NCBI GenBank assembly: GCA_045804265.1
Contig: JBJMNK010000039.1
Coordinates: 62,001-126,000 of the forward strand
Direction: 5' to 3'
Origin: JABFXC01 sp045804265
Lineage (GTDB): Bacteria; Gemmatimonadota; Gemmatimonadetes; Gemmatimonadales; Gemmatimonadaceae
DNA: 64,000 nucleotides
Positions 24,417 through 31,979 of the stretch are shown here, piece by piece. The stretch's first letter is position 1, and each line of letters opens with the position of its first letter. The position numbers and the translations under genes were made by a program. Below the pieces are notes generated by a model that was given only the letters and a program-made list of their open reading frames with translations, did no database searches and was not told where the DNA came from.

Positions 24417-25490
24417 ATGCAGGATTCCGATCGCACTGCCGTCACCGCGTACGAGTGGCACATCATCGCAGCGGAAGGCCCCCGCACCGTCGAAGGCACG
24501 TACTACCCTCGCGAGAATGACGCCGACCTGCAACGCCGCTGGGCGGCCGAGCGCATGGTCCGCGAGGCACGGCGCCAGGACGCACGCGAGCGCGAGGCAA
24601 CGTCGAGCGCCCGTGCACGCGTCGGTACATGGCTCGCGCCGCGCGAGCGGGCACGCGTTGACGTCGCCGTTGGCGCAAACTTCATCCACCGCGACACGCT
24701 GCACGCCGTGCGCGGCGATCTGATCACCGGACGGGTCGACGCCGTCCTCATCTCCACCGCGCTGGTGCGGCCGCCTGACGTTGCCACACTGTCCGCGATC
24801 GTTCGCGACTTCCCCGGCACGCCGATAGTTGGCCTCGTCGCCGACATCGATGAATCGCAGGCACTGGCCGGCGCCCTCGCCTTCGGTCAGGCTGGTGTCC
24901 GGAATCTGATTGACGGACGCACCGCCGCCGGTTGGGCTGCGCTCCGGAGCGCATTCGACGTGCGGCGCCTGCCTGATGCGTTCCTGCAGCGCGCGATCCG
25001 CGAACTGACACAGGGCCCAACGATCGGCGAAGCATCGTGCACGGCGGGGTGGTCGCACTTTCTGTCGACGGTGTTCTCGCCCCGCGTCAGCAGCGCGAAG
25101 CAGGTCGCCGCGATCCTTGGCGTTGGATGCTCCACACTGACGAGCCGCTTCCATCGCGCCGAGCTTCCGTCACCGAAATGCTACGTTGCGCACGCGCGCC
25201 TCGTCTGGGCTGCGCGACTGGCCGAGGCGCCGGGCATGCCGATCAGCGCGATCGCGCACCGACTCGACGCGTCGTCGCCGCAGAGCTTCGGCCGCATGGT
25301 GCGCCACATGGTTGGCGTCACCGCCTCGACATTCCGCCAACAGTTTGACGGCGCCGCGATGCTCGACCGCTACCGGGCTGCGCTGATCGATCCATATCGC
25401 GACACGCTTCGCACCTTCGACCCGCTCCGGGCCACACACGGCGAACGCGCGGCGCAGAGCGGGAAGCACCTGACCGGGAGGGCCGCGTGA
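24417..25490 (+). CDS. AraC-like regulator with pseudo-receiver domain
   Basis: This 357-residue protein's middle part (residues ~80-175: LHAVRGDLITGRVDAVLISTALV, FPGTPIVGLVADIDES) looks like a degenerate receiver-like domain. The C-terminal ~110 residues form an AraC-type double helix-turn-helix (VAAILGVGCSTLTSRFHRAELPSPKCYVAHARLVWAARLAE, ISAIAHRLDASSPQSFGRMVRHMVGVTASTFR). GGGAGG precedes the ATG. It is followed at once by a RadC-like gene, and both are read from the operator-covered promoter. The targets are unknown. Confidence 0.75.
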   Translation: MQDSDRTAVTAYEWHIIAAEGPRTVEGTYYPRENDADLQRRWAAERMVREARRQDAREREATSSARARVGTWLAPRERARVDVAVGANFIHRDTLHAVRGDLITGRVDAVLISTALVRPPDVATLSAIVRDFPGTPIVGLVADIDESQALAGALAFGQAGVRNLIDGRTAAGWAALRSAFDVRRLPDAFLQRAIRELTQGPTIGEASCTAGWSHFLSTVFSPRVSSAKQVAAILGVGCSTLTSRFHRAELPSPKCYVAHARLVWAARLAEAPGMPISAIAHRLDASSPQSFGRMVRHMVGVTASTFRQQFDGAAMLDRYRAALIDPYRDTLRTFDPLRATHGERAAQSGKHLTGRAA

Positions 25491-26002
25491 TGCGTACCGA
25501 CCGGAACACCGACCCGCGCGCCACCACCGCCGAGACACGTAGGCGCCGCGCACGGCTCGTCACCCTGCGACTGGTTCGGGAGGGCGCGTTCCCGGCGCCT
25601 GAGGGCTATCAGCCGGAGCGCGTGGCGATCCGCTCGCCAACTGACGTGTTCGCGTTCATGGCCCCATTCGCGGCGCGCGAGATTGCGGAGTCCTTCTGGA
25701 TTCTGCCCCTCGACAGTCAGCACCGACTCATCGGTGCAGGTCCGACTGTTATCACGCGCGGGATTCTCAACTCGTCGCTCGTGCACCCGCGCGAGGTGTT
25801 CTGCGCTGCGATCGTCGCGCACGCGGCGGCTGTCATCCTGTCACACAATCATCCGTCCGGCGATCCTGCGCCGTCGTCGGATGACCGTGTCGTCACCGAG
25901 CAGCTGGTCGCAGCCGGACGGCTGCTCGACATCCCGGTCCATGACCACATCATCATCGGCTGCGGGTGTTATGTGAGCTTCGCCGAGGCCGGACTCCTCT
26001 GA
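25490..26002 (+). CDS. RadC-like JAB-domain protein
   Basis: This 170-residue protein has the RadC-type JAB motif HNHPSGDPAPSSDD, preceded by VHPREVFCAAIVAHAAAVILS. RadC-like proteins are frequent on integrative elements and prophages; a DNA-repair role is not established and they may be metalloproteases of unknown target. The start ATG at 25490 overlaps the upstream stop (TGATG); a GTG at 25487 is also possible. It lacks the N-terminal helix-hairpin-helix of full-length RadC. Confidence 0.85.
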   Translation: MRTDRNTDPRATTAETRRRRARLVTLRLVREGAFPAPEGYQPERVAIRSPTDVFAFMAPFAAREIAESFWILPLDSQHRLIGAGPTVITRGILNSSLVHPREVFCAAIVAHAAAVILSHNHPSGDPAPSSDDRVVTEQLVAAGRLLDIPVHDHIIIGCGCYVSFAEAGLL

Positions 26003-26378
26003 CGTGAAGCACAGCGGGATATCCCGGGCAGAAATGCCTGGGGTACGCGCAAGCTAGTGCGGAGATATCTCGCACTGAACGCATCGCGCAGAACGGGGAT
26101 ATCTCGAGTCCGTCCCGCGAGCGGTACCGATTCCTTCGCCTGCGTGCCGAGCAACGCCGCAGATCTCGCCAGGAAAAACCCCTCGAACGGCTCCTCGCGC
26201 TATGCGCTCTGCCGCGGCGTTAGCCCCTCAGTTCCGTTCGCGACGAGCCGTTGATGCTGCGAGAACGGCAGCCGACGTCGCCGTGTATTCCAGAGTAACG
26301 GCGATTGGTAGCGGCTGCGAGAAAATGGTACGCATGCATGTGCGCGTGTACGCGAGCTTTCTCGGCCGGCCAGCCTAA
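26003..26378. other. Non-coding region upstream of the recombination genes
   Basis: No gene is seen in this 376-bp stretch. It contains three GATATC-centred palindromes (separate entry) and a CGTTAGGC copy at its right end, reading leftward. Confidence 0.4.
26015..26105. repeat. Three GATATC-centred palindromes
   Basis: CGGGATATCCCG (centre 26020.5), CGGAGATATCTCG (centre 26066.5) and GGGGATATCTCG (centre 26100.5) recur at 46- and 34-bp intervals. They lie between the RadC-like gene and the excisionase/integrase genes. Such spaced sites could be binding sites for the possible excisionase or the recombinase arm domain, or an operator array. Confidence 0.45.
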
Positions 26379-26405
26379 CGCGATTCGTACGATAGGAGGC
26401 TGCGC

Positions 26406-26654
26406 CTGAGCGCAGGATCACGACTCACCGGCGATGACCACGACACGTCGATTCCGCCGCTTCCGAAGCGCGGGCGCCTTTGGTACGACGATGAGATCTC
26501 CGAACGGTTTTTCCAGGGACGCGTGAGCATCCGTTGGGTCCGGGAGCACCTCCCGCGGAACAAGGGGCTCAAGATCGGCCGCGCGTGGGCGTGGTACGAG
26601 ACCGACATCCTCGCGTGGATCGACGCACAACGAGGTGCTCGCCGCGCCGGCTGA
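26406..26654 (+). CDS. Excisionase-like helix-turn-helix protein, non-ATG start
   Basis: A frame of about 82 codons ends 10 bp before the integrase and encodes a MerR/excisionase-like winged helix: LWYDDEISERFFQGRVSIRWVREHLPRNKGLKIGRAWAWYETDILAWID. The frame opens at 26379 and has no ATG; TTG is absent and the only GTG (26522) would cut the domain. A CTG at 26406 has AGGAGG 7 bp upstream and is my tentative start. Excisionases next to tyrosine recombinases direct element excision. It could instead be a start-less remnant. Confidence 0.55.
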   Translation: MSAGSRLTGDDHDTSIPPLPKRGRLWYDDEISERFFQGRVSIRWVREHLPRNKGLKIGRAWAWYETDILAWIDAQRGARRAG

Positions 26655-26663
26655 GCAACACGC

Positions 26664-27932
26664 ATGTCGCCTACTCGCATTCGCGGGACCGGCTCCTACC
26701 GATTCGAAATCGACTGGACCGCATCGCTTGGATTTCGCATCGACCGCTCGGCCGAGACCAAGATCAAGCGCGAGTACGATGCCCTCGTGGGCGCCCTCTA
26801 TGAGCTCCGCGCGAATGGCCAGGTCGAGATTCTTCGGCGCTTCGCCAGGGGCGATATCACTGTCGCGGCGCTCAAGCAGGCGAAGCGACTCGGACGCCTG
26901 AAATCCGACACACTGCTCGCCGACCTCGCGATGCTTGGTCGACTCTGGCATCAGGACGCGTTGTGTGCCCGACGCTACGGCGCGGTCATCGATCACTCCG
27001 CGGAATGCCTCGGCGCCGTCGATCGACTCCTGCCGAGAATGGGGAAGGGGCAGACAAACCGCCGATACGCGACCTCGCTGGCGAAGCTGCGGAAGGTCGC
27101 GAGGAAGGAGCTTCCCGACACGGCGACGGTGAGCGATCTGGCACTCGTTGACTGGGAGAGTCTGTTCCGACGGTGGCCGGACAGCGGCACGGATTGGAAC
27201 CACATGCGGCGCGCCGTATCACGACTGCTGTCAACGCTGCTTGGCCATCCCCACCATCCAACGCGACTCGACATCATGGGCAAGATCCCGGTCGGTGATG
27301 AAGAGGAACGCGTTCCTGAGCTCACCGTTGCGCAGTTCTGGCAACTGGTGCGCGCCATGCCCGAGCACGCGCGTCCGTGCTACGTCGTTCTTGCCTCAAC
27401 GGGGATGCGATTGGGCGAATACCTTCGGTGTACCACCGAGCATCTCGTGCCGGCAACATGTGCGATCCGCGTGCCTGGAACAAAGACACGGCGCAGCAAA
27501 CGCGTCATCGAGTTGGCGCCTAACGCCTGGCCGTGGATCGAAGCGGGCGTTCCATCGCCGCTCCAGTCACGGTGGATTCACATCTACTGGTGGCGGGCGT
27601 GTGTCGCGCTGGGGCTTGGGCGCTACGAGCAGGTGGTGAAGAACGGCGTGCCACAGGTTACGATCACGACGCGCGCTGACGGAACTCGGGAGAAGAAACC
27701 AATGATGCGGTACGCTGGGCTTCGTCTGCATGATCTGCGGCATGTCACTGGCCAGGTCGCGACGGACGAAGGCGCGACGACCGCGCAGGTTGGAGATGCA
27801 CTCGGCCACTCCGATTACAAGACGACCGCGCGGTATCAGCGGCGCCGACACTCGGCAATTGTGGGGAAAAAGGTGGCCGATGCGCTGTTTCAGACTCAGT
27901 CGATGCGCCCTATCAGCTCAAGAGGTGGTTAG
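26664..27932 (+). CDS. Tyrosine recombinase / integrase
   Basis: This 422-residue integrase has all catalytic residues visible: R249 (STGMRLGEYLR), a lysine in the KTRRSKR beta-hairpin, H356-x-x-R359 (LHDLRH), H382 (LGHSDYKTTARYQ) and nucleophile Y391. The N-terminal half holds an arm/core-binding domain. It looks like an integrative-element integrase rather than an integron IntI, as no IntI-specific insert is apparent. It is followed by a minus-strand array of attC-like cassettes and, 1.3 kb on, a tRNA-Phe fragment, the likely attachment site. Confidence 0.9.
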   Translation: MSPTRIRGTGSYRFEIDWTASLGFRIDRSAETKIKREYDALVGALYELRANGQVEILRRFARGDITVAALKQAKRLGRLKSDTLLADLAMLGRLWHQDALCARRYGAVIDHSAECLGAVDRLLPRMGKGQTNRRYATSLAKLRKVARKELPDTATVSDLALVDWESLFRRWPDSGTDWNHMRRAVSRLLSTLLGHPHHPTRLDIMGKIPVGDEEERVPELTVAQFWQLVRAMPEHARPCYVVLASTGMRLGEYLRCTTEHLVPATCAIRVPGTKTRRSKRVIELAPNAWPWIEAGVPSPLQSRWIHIYWWRACVALGLGRYEQVVKNGVPQVTITTRADGTREKKPMMRYAGLRLHDLRHVTGQVATDEGATTAQVGDALGHSDYKTTARYQRRRHSAIVGKKVADALFQTQSMRPISSRGG

Positions 27933-27966
27933 AGGAGAGCCAATTTCAACCGATTCTCCGCGGCGA

Positions 27967-28080
27967 TCAGGGCATCTTGAAGGTCCACATCCACCACAGC
28001 ACAGCTCCACTAAGCAGCAACGCGATGCCGACAAGCAACATCCAGATTCGCCGCCGCGACCGACTGCTCACATTGACCAT
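27967..28080 (-). CDS. Small single-pass membrane protein (third cassette)
   Basis: This 37-residue open frame begins with a basic segment (SSRSRRRIW) followed by a hydrophobic helix (MLLVGIALLLSGAVLWWMW) and a short tail. It occupies the third cassette of the minus-strand array, starting about 45 bp after the attC-like repeat at 28126. It is too short for standard gene calling, but the positive-inside membrane pattern and cassette position favour a real gene. Function unknown. Confidence 0.5.
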   Translation of the reverse strand: MVNVSSRSRRRIWMLLVGIALLLSGAVLWWMWTFKMP

Positions 28081-28125
28081 AATTGGTTTGCTTTTGTCGC
28101 TTCCTGCGACACGATGCTCGTTGCG

Positions 28126-28222
28126 GTCTGACGCCTGGAGCTAAGCTGCAAGGACTGCCTCATAGTTGCGAGCGCAGCGAGCATCGATGAAGAGGCCTTG
28201 TCAGCTTCAGCGATCGTTAGCC
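28126..28222 (-). repeat. attC-like recombination repeat 2
   Basis: This 97-bp repeat is over 80% identical by eye to the one at 28620-28716. Read on the minus strand it begins GGCTAAC and ends GTCAGAC, near the attC consensus RYYYAAC...GTTRRRY, and folds almost end to end. AGCTAAGCTGCAAGG pairs with CCTTGTCAGCTTCAGC, leaving an unpaired base, as in attC extrahelical bases. It lies directly downstream of a small membrane-protein gene whose stop falls inside it. Confidence 0.65.
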
Positions 28223-28614
28223 AGCGGCGCACGGCGCTTCGCCCGGCGCGCTCGTTCCCATTCATTCGCGCGAACGAGACGGGCGAGGAATAGCGTTGAT
28301 CCAGCCGCAAACATGATCAACCCGCCGTTCGTCATTCGATCGTCTCGCGTAATCCAGTGACTGATTACCACCACGGCGCTGCCGTAACCCACGCCGATCG
28401 CCGTCGTTATCGCCACTACTGGCAGCCACGCGCGATCGCGCGTAGCTGCCAGGAAGTACGCCGCCACGACGAGAAGGGCCAGCAGATTGAACAGGTGCTG
28501 GGCATCATAATTCCCCCGCAGGCGTCCGATGACTTCAGGCGCCAAGAGCGCTGCGAGAAACAAGATCGGCCAAGCGACTGCGCGTAGATACGAGGATCTC
28601 GCTGGATAACTCAA
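28207..28614 (-). CDS. Small membrane protein (second cassette)
   Basis: This 135-residue protein has about four hydrophobic helices (AVAWPILFLAALLAPEV, FNLLALLVVAAYFLAA, WLPVVAITTAIGVGYGSAVVVI, GGLIMFAAGSTLFLARLV) and a basic tail whose last residues (LANDR) are encoded within the downstream attC-like repeat. It starts at TTG 28614, only 6 bp after the preceding repeat, with essentially no room for its own promoter; that is typical of integron cassettes. No family recognised. Confidence 0.6.
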   Translation of the reverse strand: MSYPARSSYLRAVAWPILFLAALLAPEVIGRLRGNYDAQHLFNLLALLVVAAYFLAATRDRAWLPVVAITTAIGVGYGSAVVVISHWITRDDRMTNGGLIMFAAGSTLFLARLVRANEWERARRAKRRAPLANDR

Positions 28615-28619
28615 TGACT

Positions 28620-28716
28620 GGCTAACGCCTAGAGCTAAGCTGCAAGGCTTGCCTCATAATGCGATCGCAGCGAGCCATCAGTAAAGAAGCTTTGTCAGCT
28701 TCAGCGATCGTTAGGT
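28620..28716 (-). repeat. attC-like recombination repeat 1
   Basis: This 97-bp repeat, read on the minus strand, begins with ACCTAAC and ends GTTAGCC, close to attC core sites. Internal arms pair over most of the length with unpaired bases (AGCTAAGCTGCAAGG against CTTTGTCAGCTTCAGC). It is the best-conserved copy; its right 24 bp recur exactly at 8061-8084. It separates two minus-strand membrane-protein genes. Confidence 0.65.
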
Positions 28717-28965
28717 GACGCCCGCGGCGGACCCGGCCCCGTCGCGCCCGGCGCGCCAGAACACTACAGTGCCCAGCACGATCGCTACGAGTGGCGCAGC
28801 CAAAAGGCCCAGACCAACCGCCGCGATCGCCGGCAGATCGCACGGCCGCACTGCTGGCGGACAGCTGGCCACACGCGCCGCAACGAACGCGATGCCCACA
28901 AAGGCAACGACCCCGCCACCGAGGGCGGCAGCAATTGCAAGGAGCAGGCGGCGCCAGATAGTCAT
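28711..28965 (-). CDS. Small membrane protein (first cassette)
   Basis: This 84-residue protein has two hydrophobic helices (LLLAIAAALGGGVVAFVGIAFVAA and AIAAVGLGLLAAPLVAIVLGTVVFW) joined by a loop with two cysteines (SCPPAVRPC). I chose ATG 28965; the frame extends to 28992. The gene is bracketed by an 11-bp perfect inverted repeat, CGTTAGGTGAC at 28709 and GTCACCTAACG at 28978, which are the core sites of the flanking attC-like elements. Function unknown. Confidence 0.55.
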   Translation of the reverse strand: MTIWRRLLLAIAAALGGGVVAFVGIAFVAARVASCPPAVRPCDLPAIAAVGLGLLAAPLVAIVLGTVVFWRAGRDGAGSAAGVT

Positions 28966-28980
28966 AGTATTTTTGCAGTC

Positions 28981-29092
28981 ACCTAACGGCAATTAGGCAG
29001 AACGATCTAATCTGCATTGTCCGGGCAAGCCGGGACCGAACCATCGGTTACGTCGCGCGCCCGGCCCGATACGCTAAAATCTACCGTTAGGT
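28981..29092 (-). repeat. Possible attI/attC site at the head of the cassette array
   Basis: ACCTAACGG (28981) and CCGTTAGGT (29084) are perfect 9-bp inverted ends 112 bp apart, matching RYYYAAC and GTTRRRY. The interior pairs only partially and differs from the two 97-bp repeats, so this could be a divergent attC or an attI-like insertion point for the first cassette. Confidence 0.45.
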
Positions 29093-29211
29093 GTGCGGGA
29101 GTATGTGCGGGAGTGTACCTTAAAACGCAGGTATTTTCACGGTGTTTCTCGGTTGCTCGCGGGTCGTATTTCACTCTAAGCGGGCGAGTGGCGCGCTTTG
29201 AAGTCATGCCC
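29093..29211. other. Spacer between the cassette array and the tRNA fragment
   Basis: No gene is seen. A short tandem (TGTGCGGGAGT twice, from about 29093) lies at the left end. The D-arm and 5' acceptor strand expected of a complete tRNA are absent here. Confidence 0.35.
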
Positions 29212-29215
29212 CGTG

Positions 29216-29262
29216 TCGGACTGAAAATCCGCGTGTCGGCGGTTCGATTCCGTCCCTGGCCA
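29216..29262 (+). tRNA. 3' fragment of tRNA-Phe (GAA), probable attachment site
   Basis: The sequence contains the anticodon loop CTGAAAA (anticodon GAA) with most of its stem, a T-arm (GGCGG-TTCGATT-CCGTC) with five pairs, the 3' acceptor strand CCTGGCC and discriminator A. The matching 5' half (GGCCAGG acceptor, D-arm) is not upstream, so this is the 3' part of a tRNA-Phe gene. Tyrosine recombinases commonly integrate into tRNA 3' ends and leave such a duplicate. With the integrase 1.3 kb to the left and a terminator to the right, this looks like the chromosome-side junction. Confidence 0.78.
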
Positions 29263-29295
29263 CTCAGCAGCGCATCACTTACGGGACGTTACGGC

Positions 29296-29355
29296 ATCGG
29301 GCGCAAGCATGTCGCGGCATCAGTCGCCGCACGGCTCTGCGCCCGATGGTTTTTT
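29296..29355 (+). terminator. Rho-independent terminator after the tRNA-Phe fragment
   Basis: Perfect 10-bp arms ATCGGGCGCA and TGCGCCCGAT are followed by GG and six Ts. It lies 34 bp beyond the tRNA fragment and is most simply the original terminator of the tRNA-Phe gene, implying that the DNA to the right is the native chromosome. Confidence 0.7.
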
Positions 29356-29533
29356 ACCAAGCAACGGTCGATCGCCGATATCGTGGCCGTTGACAGCGAT
29401 CATCGCCGCCGCGACAAGTGCGGCCGAATCGTCGACGGACTCCCAACCGCTCCCGCCTCGCCACCGGGCGCCCGCCAGTGCAATCGGGGATCATGCCGGG
29501 ATCGGCAATGTCGACGAGGCCTTCGAAGCGCGG

Positions 29534-31759
29534 CTAGGGCAGCACGCGAATCGAAAGGTAGACACTGCGCCCGATCGCCGGGATGATCCCGGGGCCCGGA
29601 TATTCATCGGTTCGACGAGTGAAGTAATGCCGGTCGGCGACGTTGTTGATGCCTGCCTGCGCGCGCCAATGTGCGCCAATGTGCGCCGTGGCCGACCAGT
29701 CGAGCACCGCGTACGCGGGGATCCGGCCAACCACGGCGTCGTCGCTCCGCTCGGTGTTGTTCGCGTCGCCATAGGCGGACCCGATGATGCTGGCGAGGAG
29801 GGTGCTGCCTAACGGTCCGCGGGCCAGCGTCAGCCCGGCCCGCTCGACGACGCGCGGTGCATACTCGACGCGGCGACCGGCAAATTCACCGCTCGTGTAA
29901 TGCGCGTCGATCAGGGCGAGCGAGTTGAAGAGAGTAATCGAGTGTCGGACCGCGTCGCCCGGACCGCGTGCCAGGAGTGGCGTGACCTCGACATAGCTCT
30001 CCACACCCTGATGGAGGCTGTTCGCAACGTTGGTTCGCTCAGTGAACGTCACGCCCACGCTGTCGGCGCGCGACACGAGGCCGATCCGGCCATCGACCGA
30101 CAGGCGGAAAACGCCGACGTCGAACCGGATGCGATCATCGGCGAGTGTGCCGCGCGCGCCGAGATCGGCGTTGACCCCTCGCGTGTCGTGCAGCCGCGGG
30201 TCGATGCGAGAGACACTGCCGACGGGCGTCAGCGACGAGTAGTCGATCGGCCGATAGGCCTGCGTCACGTTGGCGTAGAGACCAGTCGTCGCCGACGCGA
30301 TCCAGCTCGCGCCGAGTCCGCCTAACGGCACAGCGCGGGCCCTCGACTGCGGCGCGAACGTCGTGTCGGTGTAACCGTCCGCTCGGGAACGAAGGGTCTC
30401 GATGCGGACGCCAGGCAGCAGCGTCAGACGCGGGCCGAGGTGCACCGCGTTCTCCGCCCACCCGGCGACATTCGCATTGGCAAAGCGGATGTCGTACTCG
30501 TACGGCCCGACGAGGGAGAGGTCGAAGTCCGAGGCGGTCGTGCCTTCGCCGCCGCCCTGCCGGTGCATGGTCCCGTTGAACCAGCGTACGCCGGTGGCGA
30601 GCGAGCTGCGGAGACCGAAGAGCTGATAGTCCGCGCGCAGGCGAAGCTCTTCGGTCACGTTCCGGAACCCTTCGCGCTCGACTTCCCGCGGAACGTACGC
30701 TCCGGTCCCGGGATCGATCTCGTCGAGGGCACCAGGACCACCGTCTTCGTTGCGCCAGACGAGCGACCGCGAGCTGCCGAGCACCGATGTCACGCTCTGC
30801 ACGCGCAGGCTCTTCGCAGGGTGCCAGTCGAGGGAAACGGAAGCCACGTTCCACGGCGACGTGAGCCAATTGCGGGCGCGGAATGACTGGCGTGCACCCG
30901 ATTCGAGCTGCGCATCGGACAGCCCGCCCGGCATGTGGATGCGGTTTCGCAGCAGCGAATAGTCGGCGGACGCGGTGAACGTCGGGGCGACCGCGACCTC
31001 GATCGCCGCGTAGCCACTCGTCTGCACGTTATCCGAGTTGGGCCGCCAGCCGGTCTGCCGGTGGCGCTGTGCGTAGGCGAACCATCGCCAGCGGCCGCTC
31101 TCGCCACCCAGCGCGCCATAGGTGTTGGTCAGACCGAAGCTGCCAGTGGTCTGCTGCACGTCGATCGCGGCGGTTCTCGCAGTCGTTCCCCGGCGCATGA
31201 CATAGTTGACGACTCCACCGAGCTGCGGGCCGAACTGGAGCCCGCCGGCGCCGCGGATGATCTCGATCCGCTCGACGGCCTCCATCGGCGGCGAGTAGTA
31301 CGTCTCCGGATACCCGTAGGGATCGGCGGCGATCATCACGCCGTTCTGCCTAACGTTCATCTCGACGGACTGCGTCGGGTTGAGCCCGCGCAGCGCGATG
31401 CCGTTCGATGGGAAGCCGCTGCCTTCCGTTTCGGCGACCGTCAGTCCGGGGATGCGTCCCAGCACCTGGCGTGCGACGTTCTGCGCGGTGTTTGCGCCGA
31501 CGCTGTCGACGAGGACGGCTTCGGTGCGCTTGCCGGTGAGCAGCAGCGTCCCATAACGCTCGGGGAGGAAGGTCACCGTACGGGGCGCAGCTGGCGCGGT
31601 CACCCGAACGGTTTCGAGTTGGCGGACCTGCCTCGCGGTATCAGCCGGCGGCGCGGGTTGCGGTAATGGTGTCTGCGCGAAAAGCGCGGGAGCGACGGCG
31701 AGGACGGCGAGAGCCAGCGCGCCTCGACGCGCTCCAGTCAGCCAACAATGAGAAGACAT
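29534..31759 (-). CDS. TonB-dependent outer-membrane receptor, FecA-like
   Basis: This 741-residue receptor has a signal peptide (GALALAVLAVAPALFAQ), a plug domain (VLGRIPGLTVAETEGSGFPSNGIALRGLNPTQSVEMNVRQNGVMI, then VERIEIIRGAGGLQFGPQLGGVVNYVMR) and a 22-strand barrel ending YPGPGIIPAIGRSVYLSIRVL. The plug most resembles ferric-dicitrate (FecA) type receptors, suggesting iron-chelate uptake, but the ligand is not proven by sequence. It stands alone, with no Fur-like regulator or transporter beside it. It contains three CGTTAGGC copies in its coding orientation. Confidence 0.88.
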   Translation of the reverse strand: MSSHCWLTGARRGALALAVLAVAPALFAQTPLPQPAPPADTARQVRQLETVRVTAPAAPRTVTFLPERYGTLLLTGKRTEAVLVDSVGANTAQNVARQVLGRIPGLTVAETEGSGFPSNGIALRGLNPTQSVEMNVRQNGVMIAADPYGYPETYYSPPMEAVERIEIIRGAGGLQFGPQLGGVVNYVMRRGTTARTAAIDVQQTTGSFGLTNTYGALGGESGRWRWFAYAQRHRQTGWRPNSDNVQTSGYAAIEVAVAPTFTASADYSLLRNRIHMPGGLSDAQLESGARQSFRARNWLTSPWNVASVSLDWHPAKSLRVQSVTSVLGSSRSLVWRNEDGGPGALDEIDPGTGAYVPREVEREGFRNVTEELRLRADYQLFGLRSSLATGVRWFNGTMHRQGGGEGTTASDFDLSLVGPYEYDIRFANANVAGWAENAVHLGPRLTLLPGVRIETLRSRADGYTDTTFAPQSRARAVPLGGLGASWIASATTGLYANVTQAYRPIDYSSLTPVGSVSRIDPRLHDTRGVNADLGARGTLADDRIRFDVGVFRLSVDGRIGLVSRADSVGVTFTERTNVANSLHQGVESYVEVTPLLARGPGDAVRHSITLFNSLALIDAHYTSGEFAGRRVEYAPRVVERAGLTLARGPLGSTLLASIIGSAYGDANNTERSDDAVVGRIPAYAVLDWSATAHIGAHWRAQAGINNVADRHYFTRRTDEYPGPGIIPAIGRSVYLSIRVLP

Positions 31760-31979
31760 TGGATCAACGGTCCGAAAACAGCGAATGGTCGAAGTCTGAT
31801 TTCCCAGGAGCGTGGAGAGATAAACCAGAACACCGACAAATTCAATCGGGATTAAAGAGACGTAGCTGGCGGGCGGTCGTGGTAGGAGGCGGTCAGCCGG
31901 AAATCACCGCTGGATCGGGATCCGCAGCTCGGCGCGAGCCCGCCGCAGCGACGGTCGGAGCAACGGCGACTGCACGGTG

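Noticed and set aside
29172..29268. A complete tRNA with acceptor GAGTGGC pairing with GCCACTC
   Set aside because: Those arms pair, but the T-arm and anticodon register then fail and no D-arm is present. The canonical register gives acceptor CCTGGCC without its 5' partner, so only a fragment is supported.
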